IMG/VR virus record: IMGVR_UViG_3300033153_010024
Span: 1 to 40,277 of that record
DNA: 40,277 bases
DNA from: a virus
Direction: 5' to 3' (one strand)
Shown here: positions 1-8,718 of the stretch, in pieces
Layout of the letters: each line of letters starts with the position of its first letter
How positions within the stretch are numbered: the stretch's first letter is position 1
Translations under genes and position numbers: made by a program
The notes under the pieces: model-generated
What the model saw: only the letters and a program-made list of their open reading frames with translations
What the model was told of the DNA's origin: nothing
Database searches by the model: none

Positions 1-265
1 AATCGGTTTTCCCCCTGTCAACCCGCAGCCAACAGTCCACTTGATACACTTCATGCGTCAACGTGTGGAGGCTGGCGTCGTACCCCGCGCCGAACCACCG
101 GGTGGGGGGGCTGTATATGTGGGTGACTATGACTTGGCGTTTCTGTGGCTCGTCTTTCTCGTACCACCCGGTGCCGAAGTACACGTCCTCGGCGGGGGGG
201 TCCAGGATGCCCCAGTTGGACTCTATCATGTCTTTAATCTGTTCAGCCACGGTTTCGAGAACCAT
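1..265 (-). CDS. Neck or tail-completion protein candidate (partial)
   Basis: The ORF starts with ATG at 265 and runs off the left edge with no stop, giving the first 88 residues (starts MVLETVAEQIKDMIES). A GGTGA Shine-Dalgarno lies 5 bases before the ATG. It follows the head-tail connector gene by 4 bases, the usual position of the next neck or tail-completion gene in tailed viruses. No family is recognised; the role is inferred from position only. Confidence 0.6.
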   Translation of the reverse strand, partial: MVLETVAEQIKDMIESNWGILDPPAEDVYFGTGWYEKDEPQKRQVIVTHIYSPPTRWFGAGYDASLHTLTHEVYQVDCWLRVDRGKTD

Positions 266-269
266 AGTG

Positions 270-944
270 TCACCCGATCTCTACGGCGTGTAGACGGTAC
301 TTGTCCAGTATGTCTTTCTCGTTCTTTGTGAGTACCCTTGGGCTTCGGAACAGAGCTGAGAGTCCGCCGAGGCTTCCCTGCCCGGTTTCAAGGATGGGGG
401 TTATGAGGTCGGGCATCATTTCGCTTCTTATCATCTCTCTCAGCGCGTTGCTGCATAGCTGGGCGGTGACGTACTGTATGTCGTGGGGGTAGGTGCCGTA
501 GCCCCATGTGCCGATCACGTCTACGTTCTGTCTGCCGCGGCTGAACCTGTTGTTCTCGTATGCTATGTAGCTTTCATATATCTGGAAGTCTGTTATCGTC
601 TGGGCGTCGCCGTCTATGTTGATGCCCGTCACGGCTATGAGGGGGAGCGGGAGAAGCCTGCTTGGCTTCGGGACGCCGGTTGCGTCTGTGTCCCTCTGGT
701 TGCTGAACACGGTTAACCCGTGCGGATTTATATGTTGAACCGTCTTCCCTGAGCCGTCGAGCCGTATCGTGCCATGGTTCTCGTAGAAGTTGTGTCCCAC
801 ATAGTTGTCCACCATGTCCTGAGCCTTCGGGATGAGAGTCCCCTCCACCCACGCAGAGTACTCGGCGTCCGAGTCGAAGCCCGCCTGCTGGTAGTTGATC
901 TGACTGAATATGTCTACGTCCGTGCTCGTGCAGTAAGTCGTCAC
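270..944 (-). CDS. Head-tail connector (gp6/gp15-like adaptor)
   Basis: 224 residues. An N-terminal helical part (about 10-50) is followed by a beta region with PLIAVTGINIDG and a block near residues 145-180 (VIGTWGYG, then DIQYVTAQLCSNALREM). A 'G-t-y-G-y' turn followed by a helix is typical of gp6/gp15-type adaptors that bind under the portal. The GTG start overlaps the TGA of the upstream sugar dehydratase by 4 bases, so translation is probably coupled. The family is judged from the pattern, not from a search. Confidence 0.7.
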   Translation of the reverse strand: MTTYCTSTDVDIFSQINYQQAGFDSDAEYSAWVEGTLIPKAQDMVDNYVGHNFYENHGTIRLDGSGKTVQHINPHGLTVFSNQRDTDATGVPKPSRLLPLPLIAVTGINIDGDAQTITDFQIYESYIAYENNRFSRGRQNVDVIGTWGYGTYPHDIQYVTAQLCSNALREMIRSEMMPDLITPILETGQGSLGGLSALFRSPRVLTKNEKDILDKYRLHAVEIG

Positions 945-1864
945 TTTTCACTCATCTCCCTGTAGTCCCACTTTGCCCCATTCTGGTAGAACCACTCCAC
1001 CGTCCGCTCCAAGCCATCCATGAAATCAACCCGGGGCTTCCAACCCGTGAAACACCGCAGCTTCTTGTTGTCACATAGTAGCCGGTCAACGTCGTAGGGG
1101 CGCAGCTTATACGGGTCAACTTTGATGACAATCTCCTCGTCGGGGCGCATGATGTCGCCGAGCATCCACGCGATCTCCTCGATGCTCCACGTCTCACCGG
1201 ATCCGCAGTTCACCACGTTCCCGGTAAGCACGTCGCACTCCATCACATCCACTAAGGCACGCGCCCCATCCACCACGTACGTGAAATCCCTCTCAGCGTA
1301 GATGTTTCCAAGCCTAAGAGTAGTACTCTTGCTGAGCTGCTCAATTATCTCGGGGATAACGTACCGCCACTTTTCCCGCGGACCGTAGTTGTTGAACATC
1401 CTGACGACGGCTGCGTCTACGCTGTGCTCCTTGTAGTATGTGTGGCATAGGGCGTCGCCGGCGTATTTGGCTACGGCGTAGGTGCTGTGCGGGTGTATGC
1501 GGTGGTTCTCGTTCATCGGTTTATTCGGGTCTTCCGCCGTGCCGTACACCTCGCTTGTTGAAGTGTAAACTACCCGTGTATCTGTCTTCCGCGCCGCGTT
1601 GAGCACGTTCAGTGTGCCCGTCGCGTTTGTCTCGAAGAACTCGTTGGGGTGGCTATAGCCGAAGGGTATGTAAGGGTACGCCGCAAGGTGGAGACAGTAG
1701 TCTGCGCCCTCCATATGTTTTTTAACGGCTTCAGGGTTTCTAACGTCCTGACGCGGGTCGTCGTATATGTCGAACGTCCTTACCTCGTATCCTCTACGGT
1801 TCAGCTCGTCAACCACGTGGCTCCCTATGAAGCCGCTGCTACCCGTTACTAACACTGTTTCCAT
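941..1864 (-). CDS. NAD-dependent nucleotide-sugar 4,6-dehydratase/epimerase
   Basis: 307-residue extended short-chain dehydrogenase. The Rossmann motif G8-SSG-FIG14 is at the N terminus, the Ser/Thr of TSTSEVYG lies at 101-108 and the catalytic pair Y129-x3-K133 follows. The C-terminal segment with RPYDVDRLLCD and TGWKP resembles LegB/PglF-like dehydratases acting on UDP- or GDP-sugars. Such enzymes make a 4-keto-6-deoxy sugar, the substrate of the aminotransferase two genes upstream in the same operon. The exact nucleotide and sugar cannot be read from sequence. Confidence 0.85.
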   Translation of the reverse strand: METVLVTGSSGFIGSHVVDELNRRGYEVRTFDIYDDPRQDVRNPEAVKKHMEGADYCLHLAAYPYIPFGYSHPNEFFETNATGTLNVLNAARKTDTRVVYTSTSEVYGTAEDPNKPMNENHRIHPHSTYAVAKYAGDALCHTYYKEHSVDAAVVRMFNNYGPREKWRYVIPEIIEQLSKSTTLRLGNIYAERDFTYVVDGARALVDVMECDVLTGNVVNCGSGETWSIEEIAWMLGDIMRPDEEIVIKVDPYKLRPYDVDRLLCDNKKLRCFTGWKPRVDFMDGLERTVEWFYQNGAKWDYREMSEK

Positions 1865-1866
1865 TT

Positions 1867-2283
1867 TTAGGTTCTCCTAACTTTCTCTACTAGCCAGCTG
1901 CTTGACTGAATCTTCCCGCCGCCGACGCCGTAGATTATCTCGACGCCAAGCTCGTCGCAGACTTTCAGTTCTTCGCGTGGCATCGTGTCTCTTGTTCTGT
2001 CGCCCCCTTTACAGAATATGTCCGGCTTGTATTTGCGGATGCTTTCAGCCATCGTGTCTCCGCTCCCGACTTGTGGGAAGACGCGTTTAACCCCCCGTAT
2101 GCTGAGCAGTATTTCTTTCCGCTCCTCGTATGGCATAAAGACGTACCCCTTCTTGCGGCGGAGCCATTCATCGCTGTTGAGCACCACGACCAGATAGCCG
2201 CGCCACGCGGCGTCCCGTATCTGCCGTATATGCCCGACGTGTATCGGGTCGTAGCCGCCGGATACCATGACTAGCGGAGGCAT
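1867..2283 (-). CDS. Sugar-phosphate nucleotidyltransferase (HldE C-domain-like)
   Basis: 138 residues from the ATG at 2283, chosen because it has a GGTGAGGGA Shine-Dalgarno and is followed at once by the conserved core; a longer ORF reaches 2313. The cytidylyltransferase-like superfamily signature GGYDPIHVGHI is at the N terminus, and VVLNSD and CKGGD follow, as in the adenylyltransferase half of HldE/RfaE and in glycerol-phosphate cytidylyltransferases. It would activate a sugar or polyol phosphate to an NDP or CDP form. It overlaps the end of the aminotransferase gene by 13 bases. Confidence 0.8.
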   Translation of the reverse strand: MPPLVMVSGGYDPIHVGHIRQIRDAAWRGYLVVVLNSDEWLRRKKGYVFMPYEERKEILLSIRGVKRVFPQVGSGDTMAESIRKYKPDIFCKGGDRTRDTMPREELKVCDELGVEIIYGVGGGKIQSSSWLVEKVRRT

Positions 2284-3293
2284 TCCCTCACCTTCTCTAC
2301 GACGTAGAGACACTCCGCCTCCGTCATAGTGTTATATATGGGGAGACACAGGACACGTCGGCTCACCGTGTCCGCCCCCTCAAAGTGCTTCAACGGGGGC
2401 CACCCTAAACGCGTGTCTATGCCGTTGGTCTTCAAGTAGAGCGCCACGCGTCCTGGGTCGTCAACCATCACCGGGTACATCATGTAGGGGTGCGTCTTCA
2501 CGTAGCCGGGGACGTATTGGTGTTCTACTATGTCGCCAAGCTCTTCGCGGTACAGCTTCGCGACTCGGCTGCGGTTCCAGATGAACCGGGGCAGTCGCTC
2601 AAGCTGGGCGAGTCCTACGGCGGCGGAGATGTCCGTCGGCTTCAGGTTTAACCCGCGCCGCACATAGTACCCTTTCTCGTACGGGTCTTCGCCGTGGCAC
2701 CTGATGCACCGGAGCCAGTAGTCCTCCTGCGGGTCGTCGGTTGATATGCAGCCGCCTTCTATGGTTGTCAGTAGCTTAGCAGCGTGAAAACTATAGCAGC
2801 GAGTCCAGGCGTCGTAGCCCCGAACAGTATCCACAGTAGCTGCGCCAATAGACTCCGCAGCGTCTTCCACGACATTAGGTACGGTGCTCCACTTTGAGGG
2901 TATGGGTAGCCCGGCGTAGCTCACCGGCATATACACGTCGTCGCTGGACGGGTTTACCGGCGGCGGCATGAGAACGGTGTCCACATCCACGTCGTGGTAT
3001 ATGGCTTCCCCGTAGCCCGCGCCGTAGACCGCGTTCAGCGTGGCGGGGAAAGTGTAGGCGGGGAGGTGAACCGCTTCCCCGTTCTTCGCCATAAGACCCG
3101 CTATCAGCGCGGAGGTGCCGTTGTTAACGAACACGTTGTATCTGCGCCCAGTGTACCGTGACAGTTTTTCCTCGAGTTCACGGGTTTTCGGTCCCATCGT
3201 GACCCACCCGCTGTCAAGGACTTCCGTCACCGCCTTCTTCTCGGCTTCACCTATGCTCGGCTTGCTCCAAGGTATCTCTTTCCTCATCCTCAT
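2271..3293 (-). CDS. DegT/DnrJ/EryC1-family sugar aminotransferase
   Basis: About 340 residues from the ATG at 3293; an in-frame ATG at 3347 would overlap the upstream gene, so the later start is preferred. The N-terminal IPWSKPSIGEAEKKAV and GWVTMGPKTRELEE are hallmarks of the family, and the PLP lysine lies in SFHAAKLLTTIEGG. These enzymes transfer an amino group from glutamate to a 4-keto sugar (compare PglE or LegC). With the dehydratase and the acyltransferase of the same operon it forms a plausible three-step route to an N-acylated 4-amino-6-deoxy sugar. Confidence 0.85.
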   Translation of the reverse strand: MRMRKEIPWSKPSIGEAEKKAVTEVLDSGWVTMGPKTRELEEKLSRYTGRRYNVFVNNGTSALIAGLMAKNGEAVHLPAYTFPATLNAVYGAGYGEAIYHDVDVDTVLMPPPVNPSSDDVYMPVSYAGLPIPSKWSTVPNVVEDAAESIGAATVDTVRGYDAWTRCYSFHAAKLLTTIEGGCISTDDPQEDYWLRCIRCHGEDPYEKGYYVRRGLNLKPTDISAAVGLAQLERLPRFIWNRSRVAKLYREELGDIVEHQYVPGYVKTHPYMMYPVMVDDPGRVALYLKTNGIDTRLGWPPLKHFEGADTVSRRVLCLPIYNTMTEAECLYVVEKVRECLR

Positions 3294-3297
3294 CTCT

Positions 3298-3543
3298 CTA
3301 CCCCGCCAATGGGTTCGGCTTCTCCGGGACGACGGATATTCTTTCAAGTATGTTGTTCAGCACCCTCATGGCCTGCGCGTCGTCCCACGCGGACACCTTC
3401 ACCTCCAGGTTGCCTGTTTTAAGCTCTATCTCTATGTTCGTGAAGTTTCGGTTAACCGTGCTGCTCGTCATCTCAGTCGGCTTCACGGTCTGCAGACCGG
3501 GCTCGGTGTATCCGCCGAGCATCCTGATCAGGGTTTTTCTCAT
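3298..3543 (-). CDS. Hypothetical 81-residue protein in sugar operon
   Basis: ATG at 3543. The centre alternates polar and hydrophobic residues (NFTNIEIELKTGNLEVKVSA), suggesting a small beta sheet followed by a helix (DAQAMRVLNNILERI). The stop lies 5 bases before the next start. No family is recognised. Confidence 0.6.
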   Translation of the reverse strand: MRKTLIRMLGGYTEPGLQTVKPTEMTSSTVNRNFTNIEIELKTGNLEVKVSAWDDAQAMRVLNNILERISVVPEKPNPLAG

Positions 3544-3599
3544 CTATTTTGTCTCCATTCTCCTAGCTCTACGCTGTGTAAAATACGGGTCTAGGGGCG

Positions 3600-4085
3600 T
3601 CAGCCGGCTCCGCACATGTACATGACGCCCACCAGCATGTTTCTCTCCACGTATACTCTGCAGACGCCGTGGACCTGTTTCACGAGCTGGTTGAGTGTTT
3701 TAGGCGTCCAGCTGTACAGGTGTGTGGGGTCGCCGTTCTTGTCTTGCTCGCTGTAATCCGTCGTGAATATGCAGGTTCTCCGTGAGACGCGCTTCATCTC
3801 GCGCAGCATATCGTATGGACGGTATACGTGCTCTATGACGCTCCACGCGGTTACAACGTCGCGGCTGTCAGACGGGAAACGAGATAGATCACAGACATCG
3901 CCAACATGATCCGCACCAACCGAGTCACGGATATCCATCCCCTCATATCTATCCCCCCACCTTTGCCTCCACATATTTTGAAGCTCCCCGCATCCGAGGT
4001 CTAGAAGCGAGTCGAAGCCGCCGTGGTGGGTGTCCACGAGGCCCGCTAAGAATGGGGCAAGCCTCACTCTCTGGGCAAGCCTCAC
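3600..4085 (-). CDS. Class I SAM-dependent methyltransferase
   Basis: 161 residues from the GTG at 4085. Motif I LLDLGCGE binds SAM, GMDIRD ends strand 2, and SVIEHVYRPYDMLREMKRV matches methyltransferases of the Methyltransf_11 type. The GTG at 4085 overlaps the TGA of the preceding small gene by 4 bases; the ORF is open to a GTG at 4130. An in-frame direct repeat of 13 bases (4055-4067 and 4073-4085, period 18) gives VRLAQR-VRLAPF, so a second start also exists. Probably modifies a sugar or glycan intermediate, by context. Confidence 0.75.
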   Translation of the reverse strand: MRLAQRVRLAPFLAGLVDTHHGGFDSLLDLGCGELQNMWRQRWGDRYEGMDIRDSVGADHVGDVCDLSRFPSDSRDVVTAWSVIEHVYRPYDMLREMKRVSRRTCIFTTDYSEQDKNGDPTHLYSWTPKTLNQLVKQVHGVCRVYVERNMLVGVMYMCGAG

Positions 4086-4243
4086 GCTGTGAGCTGGAAC
4101 AGACACCTGTATCGCCCATCCTTCGGACACCTCCCCTCGCCTTCAACGCAGAAACATATGAGCCCAACGTTGCGGTCGGTGACCGCGCTTAGCAGAACGG
4201 GGACGGGTTTATGGTCTATGGGGCAGGGTCTCGTCTCCCGCAC
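4082..4243 (-). CDS. Small Cys-rich protein, probable zinc binding
   Basis: 53 residues from a GTG at 4243, with GGAGGA a short distance (3 bases) upstream. Cysteines are spaced as RPCP, then CFC, then GRCPKDGRYRC, fitting a small zinc-binding fold. It overlaps the gene before it by 28 bases and the methyltransferase after it by 4 bases. The short Shine-Dalgarno spacing is the main doubt. Confidence 0.45.
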   Translation of the reverse strand: MRETRPCPIDHKPVPVLLSAVTDRNVGLICFCVEGEGRCPKDGRYRCLFQLTA

Positions 4244-4362
4244 TTCTCCTCCACACGCTCAACATGGTAGTTGTACATTCCCTCGGTGTCTCCGCGGTAC
4301 TCTGCGAGGAGCACCTTTCTCCCGTCCCTGAAGGCTGTAAGCCTGTAAATGTATCTAGTCAT
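4216..4362 (-). CDS. Hypothetical 48-residue protein
   Basis: ATG at 4362, stop TAG at 4216. The sequence begins MTRYIYRLTAFRDGRKVLLA and continues with a charged helix; it could be one beta hairpin plus a helix. It sits between a glycosyltransferase and the zinc peptide and fills a stretch otherwise without a gene. No family is recognised. Confidence 0.5.
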   Translation of the reverse strand: MTRYIYRLTAFRDGRKVLLAEYRGDTEGMYNYHVERVEEKCGRRDPAP

Positions 4363-4368
4363 CCTCCG

Positions 4369-5127
4369 TCATCTTCTCCAGTCGTGAATGCACTCAAGGT
4401 CCGGGTACGCCCACACGCCGAAGCCCGCCTTGTCAGCCTCCATGCACCACCCCGGCGTAGCGTAGAGCCCGTCATACCAAGGCATAGACTCTAAAACACG
4501 TCTTTTAACGAGTATCGGGTTAGCGCCTACACTTATCATAGGGATAATCCTTTTATCTAGATCAGCTTTAATAGATTTATTGCTATCCATGTTTCTCTTA
4601 TAATACTCGGGGACGCTGGAGTTAAACTGAAGCCCCGGGTACGGACCGTACTTAAACCGGTACCCCCACACGTCCCTGAATACTTTTTTTCCTCTAAACT
4701 GGTTCATTATGTGCTGTTCTGGTGACGCATATACGTAGGGCGCGACGATATCCACGTCCAGATCTATGAGTGTTCTCAGCGTCTCTGGGGGGATCCCGAC
4801 GACATCCGCGTCGCACTGGAACATAAACTCTGCGGGCTCAACGTTGGGGAGCACAGCCGTGAAATAGTGTCTTATATAGTTGGTTGAGGTGAACATCCGT
4901 CTACGAAGCGGAAGGTCTGGGGTGAAGTGTCTCCAGTAGGCGTCCTTTTTTCCTTTAAGCCACTCTAGTATAATATCCACCGTGTCGTCGTCGCTGTCGG
5001 CTGTTACGGCGGCGTACCGAAGCCTGTCCTCCGGGTAATCTAAACCATCGATCTGCTCCAGAAACGCTGGGAGGGTTATGGCTTCGTTTTTTGCCCCGAA
5101 CGCGATTAACACAATCGGGTCTACCAA
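4369..5127 (-). CDS. Family 2-like glycosyltransferase (GT-A fold)
   Basis: 252 residues, TTG start with AAGGTG upstream. The N terminus VLIAFGAKNEAITLPAFLEQI is a nucleotide-sugar binding fold; the metal-binding DxD motif appears as FQCDADVVG near residue 105. The C-terminal CMEADKAGFGVWAYPDLECIHDW is the acceptor-side motif seen in many viral and bacterial GT2 enzymes. It overlaps the acyltransferase gene by 7 bases. It shares layout with the other GT in the operon (5774-6592), suggesting an old duplication. Confidence 0.8.
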   Translation of the reverse strand: MVDPIVLIAFGAKNEAITLPAFLEQIDGLDYPEDRLRYAAVTADSDDDTVDIILEWLKGKKDAYWRHFTPDLPLRRRMFTSTNYIRHYFTAVLPNVEPAEFMFQCDADVVGIPPETLRTLIDLDVDIVAPYVYASPEQHIMNQFRGKKVFRDVWGYRFKYGPYPGLQFNSSVPEYYKRNMDSNKSIKADLDKRIIPMISVGANPILVKRRVLESMPWYDGLYATPGWCMEADKAGFGVWAYPDLECIHDWRR

Positions 5128-5777
5128 GGAGGCACCTTCATAAGTTTCGGGCTACGGCGGGCTGGGTTTCCAGCGACAACCGTGTCTGGTGGCACGTCTT
5201 TAACAACCACCGCGCCGGCTCCAAGATATGCGCCGTCACCTATATGGATGTCTGGTTTTACCACAACGCCCTGCCCAATAAACACGCCTCCACCTATATA
5301 AACGTTTCCGCTGATAGCCGCCTGCCCGCATATCGTCGCGTAGTCTCCTACCGTGGTGTTGTGGCTCACGTTCGCCAAGGGTCCGATGCTCACATGGTTC
5401 CCTATGCTGCACTGCGACCCTACGCTGCTAAGCTCTCTTATGATGAAGTCGCGTCCTACTTGTCTGGGGTTCGTTACTACGCTTGTTTTATGGATGAGCG
5501 TCCCCCACGTATACGTCACGGCGTTGTCGCGGGCTTCCTCTTTGAACAGGTTCACCAGCCGCCGCTTGTGCCGTGTATCCCCCACCGCGCTGTAGATCCT
5601 CAGCGGTTCACCGGTGAAGATTATCTCGTCTGACACGGGTTTGCCGCGCTTCGTCTCGCCGCGGCGTCTGGGCGTCTCATAGAACTGCGTCACTTCGCCC
5701 CACAGGTTAAACAAGTCGCAGAGGTGCGCCGCTTTGACCCCCGCCCCGAGGATTACCTTGTTAGCCATCTCGGTCAC
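5121..5777 (-). CDS. NeuD/PglD-family sugar O- or N-acyltransferase
   Basis: 218 residues. An N-terminal domain (KVILGAGVKAAHLCDLF) is followed by hexapeptide repeats of a left-handed beta helix (about 110-205), with the likely catalytic His in ANVSHNTTVGDY and the C-terminal AGNPARR. PglD and NeuD use acetyl-CoA to acylate amino sugars or sialic acid. The GTG start overlaps the stop of the upstream GT by 4 bases (an ATG three codons later is possible). It is the third enzyme of the predicted amino-sugar route. Confidence 0.85.
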   Translation of the reverse strand: MTEMANKVILGAGVKAAHLCDLFNLWGEVTQFYETPRRRGETKRGKPVSDEIIFTGEPLRIYSAVGDTRHKRRLVNLFKEEARDNAVTYTWGTLIHKTSVVTNPRQVGRDFIIRELSSVGSQCSIGNHVSIGPLANVSHNTTVGDYATICGQAAISGNVYIGGGVFIGQGVVVKPDIHIGDGAYLGAGAVVVKDVPPDTVVAGNPARRSPKLMKVPPW

Positions 5778-6592
5778 TGGAAGACGTATTTCTGTATGAG
5801 TTCAACTATGAACTCTTCGTTGGTCACTATGCGTCCATCGTTGGTTATCATCGGCGGCGGCGACCAGCCGGGGTTGTAGAACCTGCTGTTCGGGTTCCCC
5901 TCCACCGGCGGGTTCCCCCTCCCGAAGCGCTCCAAGTCAAGGTGGTATATCTCTATGTTGGGGTCAACCCACACCTCGTATCCTCCCCTGCGGGCGTCGT
6001 TGCAGTACAGCAGGTGCGGGTACGGGTCGCGGTACGGGTTGTCTATGAACGGCTTGCGTTTGGTGAGGAAGACGCATCCCACGCTGTCGATCTGAGCTAA
6101 CCGGTTTTCATGCATGGGCGGGTTGAACGGGTGGTACCTGTACCCGTGGAAGCGGTATATCATCGTATCGTAGAACCGTTTGCCGGGCGCATGGTGTTTC
6201 ACGTAGACGTACGGGGCAATTATGTCTTTATCGTGTCCGAGAAGCCGGGTTATCAGGTCGGGGGGGCAGTCAACGATGTCGTCGTCCCACAGTAGTACGT
6301 GGGTTTCATCGCCGTCCCGTATCATGTCTTGGAAGTCGTGGTAGAGGAACGCTATCTCTGCGCTGGTGTTCACAGGGTGCTCTGGTTTTGGTTCATGTAT
6401 AACCTCTGCTCTGTGTTTGGTTGCCTGTTTCCACTGTCTTAGAATGTTCAGCGTGTTGTCGGTGCTGTCCCCATAGCTCACTATGACTCTGCTAACCTCG
6501 TCTCCAAACTGTTCTATAAGCTCAAGGTTTCTAGGAAGCCACGGCTCACTGTTCTTCACGGGGAGACAGACGGTCACCTTCGGCTGCGTCAC
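5774..6592 (-). CDS. Family 2 glycosyltransferase
   Basis: 272 residues. VTVCLPVKNSEPWLPRNLELI opens a GT-A domain, SYGDSTDNTLNIL is the second sugar-nucleotide loop and LLWDDDIVD is the DxD metal site. The rest (KDIIAPYVYVKH, NDARRGGYEVWVDP) parallels the GT at 4369-5127. Start and stop overlap its neighbours by 4 bases each, so it is translated within the same operon. Confidence 0.85.
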   Translation of the reverse strand: MTQPKVTVCLPVKNSEPWLPRNLELIEQFGDEVSRVIVSYGDSTDNTLNILRQWKQATKHRAEVIHEPKPEHPVNTSAEIAFLYHDFQDMIRDGDETHVLLWDDDIVDCPPDLITRLLGHDKDIIAPYVYVKHHAPGKRFYDTMIYRFHGYRYHPFNPPMHENRLAQIDSVGCVFLTKRKPFIDNPYRDPYPHLLYCNDARRGGYEVWVDPNIEIYHLDLERFGRGNPPVEGNPNSRFYNPGWSPPPMITNDGRIVTNEEFIVELIQKYVFQ

Positions 6593-8703
6593 AGCACCAT
6601 CCTCCTCTCATCCAGCGCCTTGGGGCGCAGCTCCTCCCGTATCTCCTCTATCAGGTTCACCCACAACGGCTGAACCACCTTCTCCCAGTCATAGTTCAAC
6701 GAGAACACCCGACTCTTCTCCCCCATCCTCTTAACTTTATCCGGGCTGTTATACGCTTCTTCAAGGTACTCCACTATCTCCCACTCGTTCGGGATAGCCT
6801 GATCGCTCAGCAGCATCGTCGTATCCGTGGTGATAGGCTTCACGAGCCACCCAGTCTCCCCGACAAGCTCGGTCATCGAAGTATAGTCCACGGATATCAC
6901 GGGGACTCCGCACGCCTGAGCCTCGATCAACGGTATGCCGAACCCCTCGTTGCGGGCTGTCCCGAGGTACACGTCGAACGCCCCGTACATCTTCGCCATG
7001 TTCGGCTCGCTCATCCCGCAGTACATCTGGAACGGGTGCGTCCTCCGTATATATTTCCCGATGCCCATCATGGACGCGTAGTCGTCCAGCGGGAACCCGT
7101 TAGGGAACTTGGGGTACGTGTGGAGGTGTATCCGCGTATCCCTCCGAGCGTCCGGGTTCTGCTCGAAGAAGTACTGTATCGCCTTGAAGTCCCTGTCATA
7201 GTTCTTGCGTTTAGTGTCCTTGTTAGCCGCGTTCTTCCCGATGAGAAAGATGTCGTCGCCCCACTCAAGTTTATCCCTCTCAAGCAGGGGGGCGCTCACC
7301 CGTTCATAGAGCCACTTCTTGTTCGCGTCCTTATCCTCCGGCGGCTTAAACACGTCAGTCTGGACTCCGTGGGGGATATACGTCGAGTCAAGCCCGACGC
7401 GCCGAAGCTCCCGTTGCCCGAACTGGCTCATGGACACCCGTTTATACGCCTGAGCCGCCTGCTCAAGAGTCGGCACCGGAATCGGGTCGTGATCGACGGG
7501 AAACAGCGGCACCCAGCGGGGGTGTATCTTCGTGAACCAGTCCCGCTGCCCCCTCAACAGGTGGCTGCTGCCGATCCATATGTCGAACAGCGTGATCATG
7601 ATGTCCGGCTTCCAGTTACGGCATATAAGCTCAGCGGCGTCTATGCCGTACTGGTCGAACTGCCGGGGAAACACTTTCAACCCGTTGAAGCTGAGAGCCG
7701 CCCCCTCAAGCCCATACGACGCCAGACACGCGGTGTCGTAGTACTCGTGGAGCTTGTATACGACGTGCTTCGTGCCGATTCCGTACCCAGTAGAACAAAA
7801 AGGTCCGTTACTCCACCAGAGTATCTTGAAGTCTTTCCCGCCGGGTTTAACCGGAAGCTGGACTGTGTTCTCCACCGTCGGCAGCGGGGTGGGCGTCTGG
7901 AAGTACACGGTTAAACCGTGGTCGTGTTTATCCTCCCACGGGCTGTCCTCCAGCTCCACCGGGTACAAGTACTCCTGAATGTTCACGGGCTCCACGCCGC
8001 GCTTCATGAACTCGGTTAGCCACCATTCTTTACTGTAGATGCTTACGTGCGTCCTGTCGGTTCCGCTGCTCTGGTCGGGTTCGTCGTCGTCCGGCCTTAT
8101 CGGTACGTCCAGCACAATGTTTCTTCCCACTCGGACGGCTTCATTTATCGCCGTGTAGAGGTCGGGTACACGTATATGCTCCAGCACGTCAAGCGCGACG
8201 ACGAGGTCGAAATAGTTGTCCCCCCACAGCGACAGGTCGCATACGTCTCCACAGTACAGGTAGTCCTTCACTGGTTCGGCGCAGTTCGCGATAGCCCACT
8301 CACTGATGTCTACTCCGAATGCCTCAACCCCTCGTTCACGGAACGCCTGTACCATGTATCCCCGCGCGCAGCCAAGCACAAGCACGCGGCGTATGTTAGG
8401 CAGGGTTGACATAAAAACGTCTACAACCCGTCGGTCGCGCGGCAGATAAACTTTATCCGTGTACGCCGTCGCCGCACTCGGGTTGCCGTGAACGTCTCTG
8501 CCGTAGTTTGACCCCTCCCCCCGGAGATAGTATCCCTCGTCGAACTGCGTGGGGTCGGGGCTTCCTGAGAAGACTCTGTTAGAGCTTCTCTTGATCTCGG
8601 TCTTTCTTTTCGTCTCTTTATCCAATCTCGGTGTCTCCAAACCTGTCTGCCGTGTACGGCGCAGCCGGAGCGCATAGATGTACGCACGTCGGCTACGCGA
8701 CAC
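6589..8703 (-). CDS. Fused methyltransferase and GT4-type glycosyltransferase
   Basis: 704 residues, GTG start at 8703; the first 40 basic residues may not be translated. Residues about 100-230 form a class I SAM methyltransferase (VLVLGCARGYMVQAF, then ALDVLEHI). Residues about 290-690 form a GT-B glycosyltransferase with the GT4 donor-site signature EGFGIPLIEAQACGVPVIS near residue 600. Both activities on one chain suggest coupled extension and methyl capping of a glycan. It is the first gene of the sugar block after the capsid gene. Confidence 0.85.
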   Translation of the reverse strand: MSRSRRAYIYALRLRRTRQTGLETPRLDKETKRKTEIKRSSNRVFSGSPDPTQFDEGYYLRGEGSNYGRDVHGNPSAATAYTDKVYLPRDRRVVDVFMSTLPNIRRVLVLGCARGYMVQAFRERGVEAFGVDISEWAIANCAEPVKDYLYCGDVCDLSLWGDNYFDLVVALDVLEHIRVPDLYTAINEAVRVGRNIVLDVPIRPDDDEPDQSSGTDRTHVSIYSKEWWLTEFMKRGVEPVNIQEYLYPVELEDSPWEDKHDHGLTVYFQTPTPLPTVENTVQLPVKPGGKDFKILWWSNGPFCSTGYGIGTKHVVYKLHEYYDTACLASYGLEGAALSFNGLKVFPRQFDQYGIDAAELICRNWKPDIMITLFDIWIGSSHLLRGQRDWFTKIHPRWVPLFPVDHDPIPVPTLEQAAQAYKRVSMSQFGQRELRRVGLDSTYIPHGVQTDVFKPPEDKDANKKWLYERVSAPLLERDKLEWGDDIFLIGKNAANKDTKRKNYDRDFKAIQYFFEQNPDARRDTRIHLHTYPKFPNGFPLDDYASMMGIGKYIRRTHPFQMYCGMSEPNMAKMYGAFDVYLGTARNEGFGIPLIEAQACGVPVISVDYTSMTELVGETGWLVKPITTDTTMLLSDQAIPNEWEIVEYLEEAYNSPDKVKRMGEKSRVFSLNYDWEKVVQPLWVNLIEEIREELRPKALDERRMVL

Positions 8704-8718
8704 GTATGTTCCGTCACT

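Noticed and set aside
7036-7914. Plus-strand ORF of 292 codons
   Set aside because: It lies fully opposite the methyltransferase-GT4 gene, has shadow-like composition and no promoter or ribosome site.
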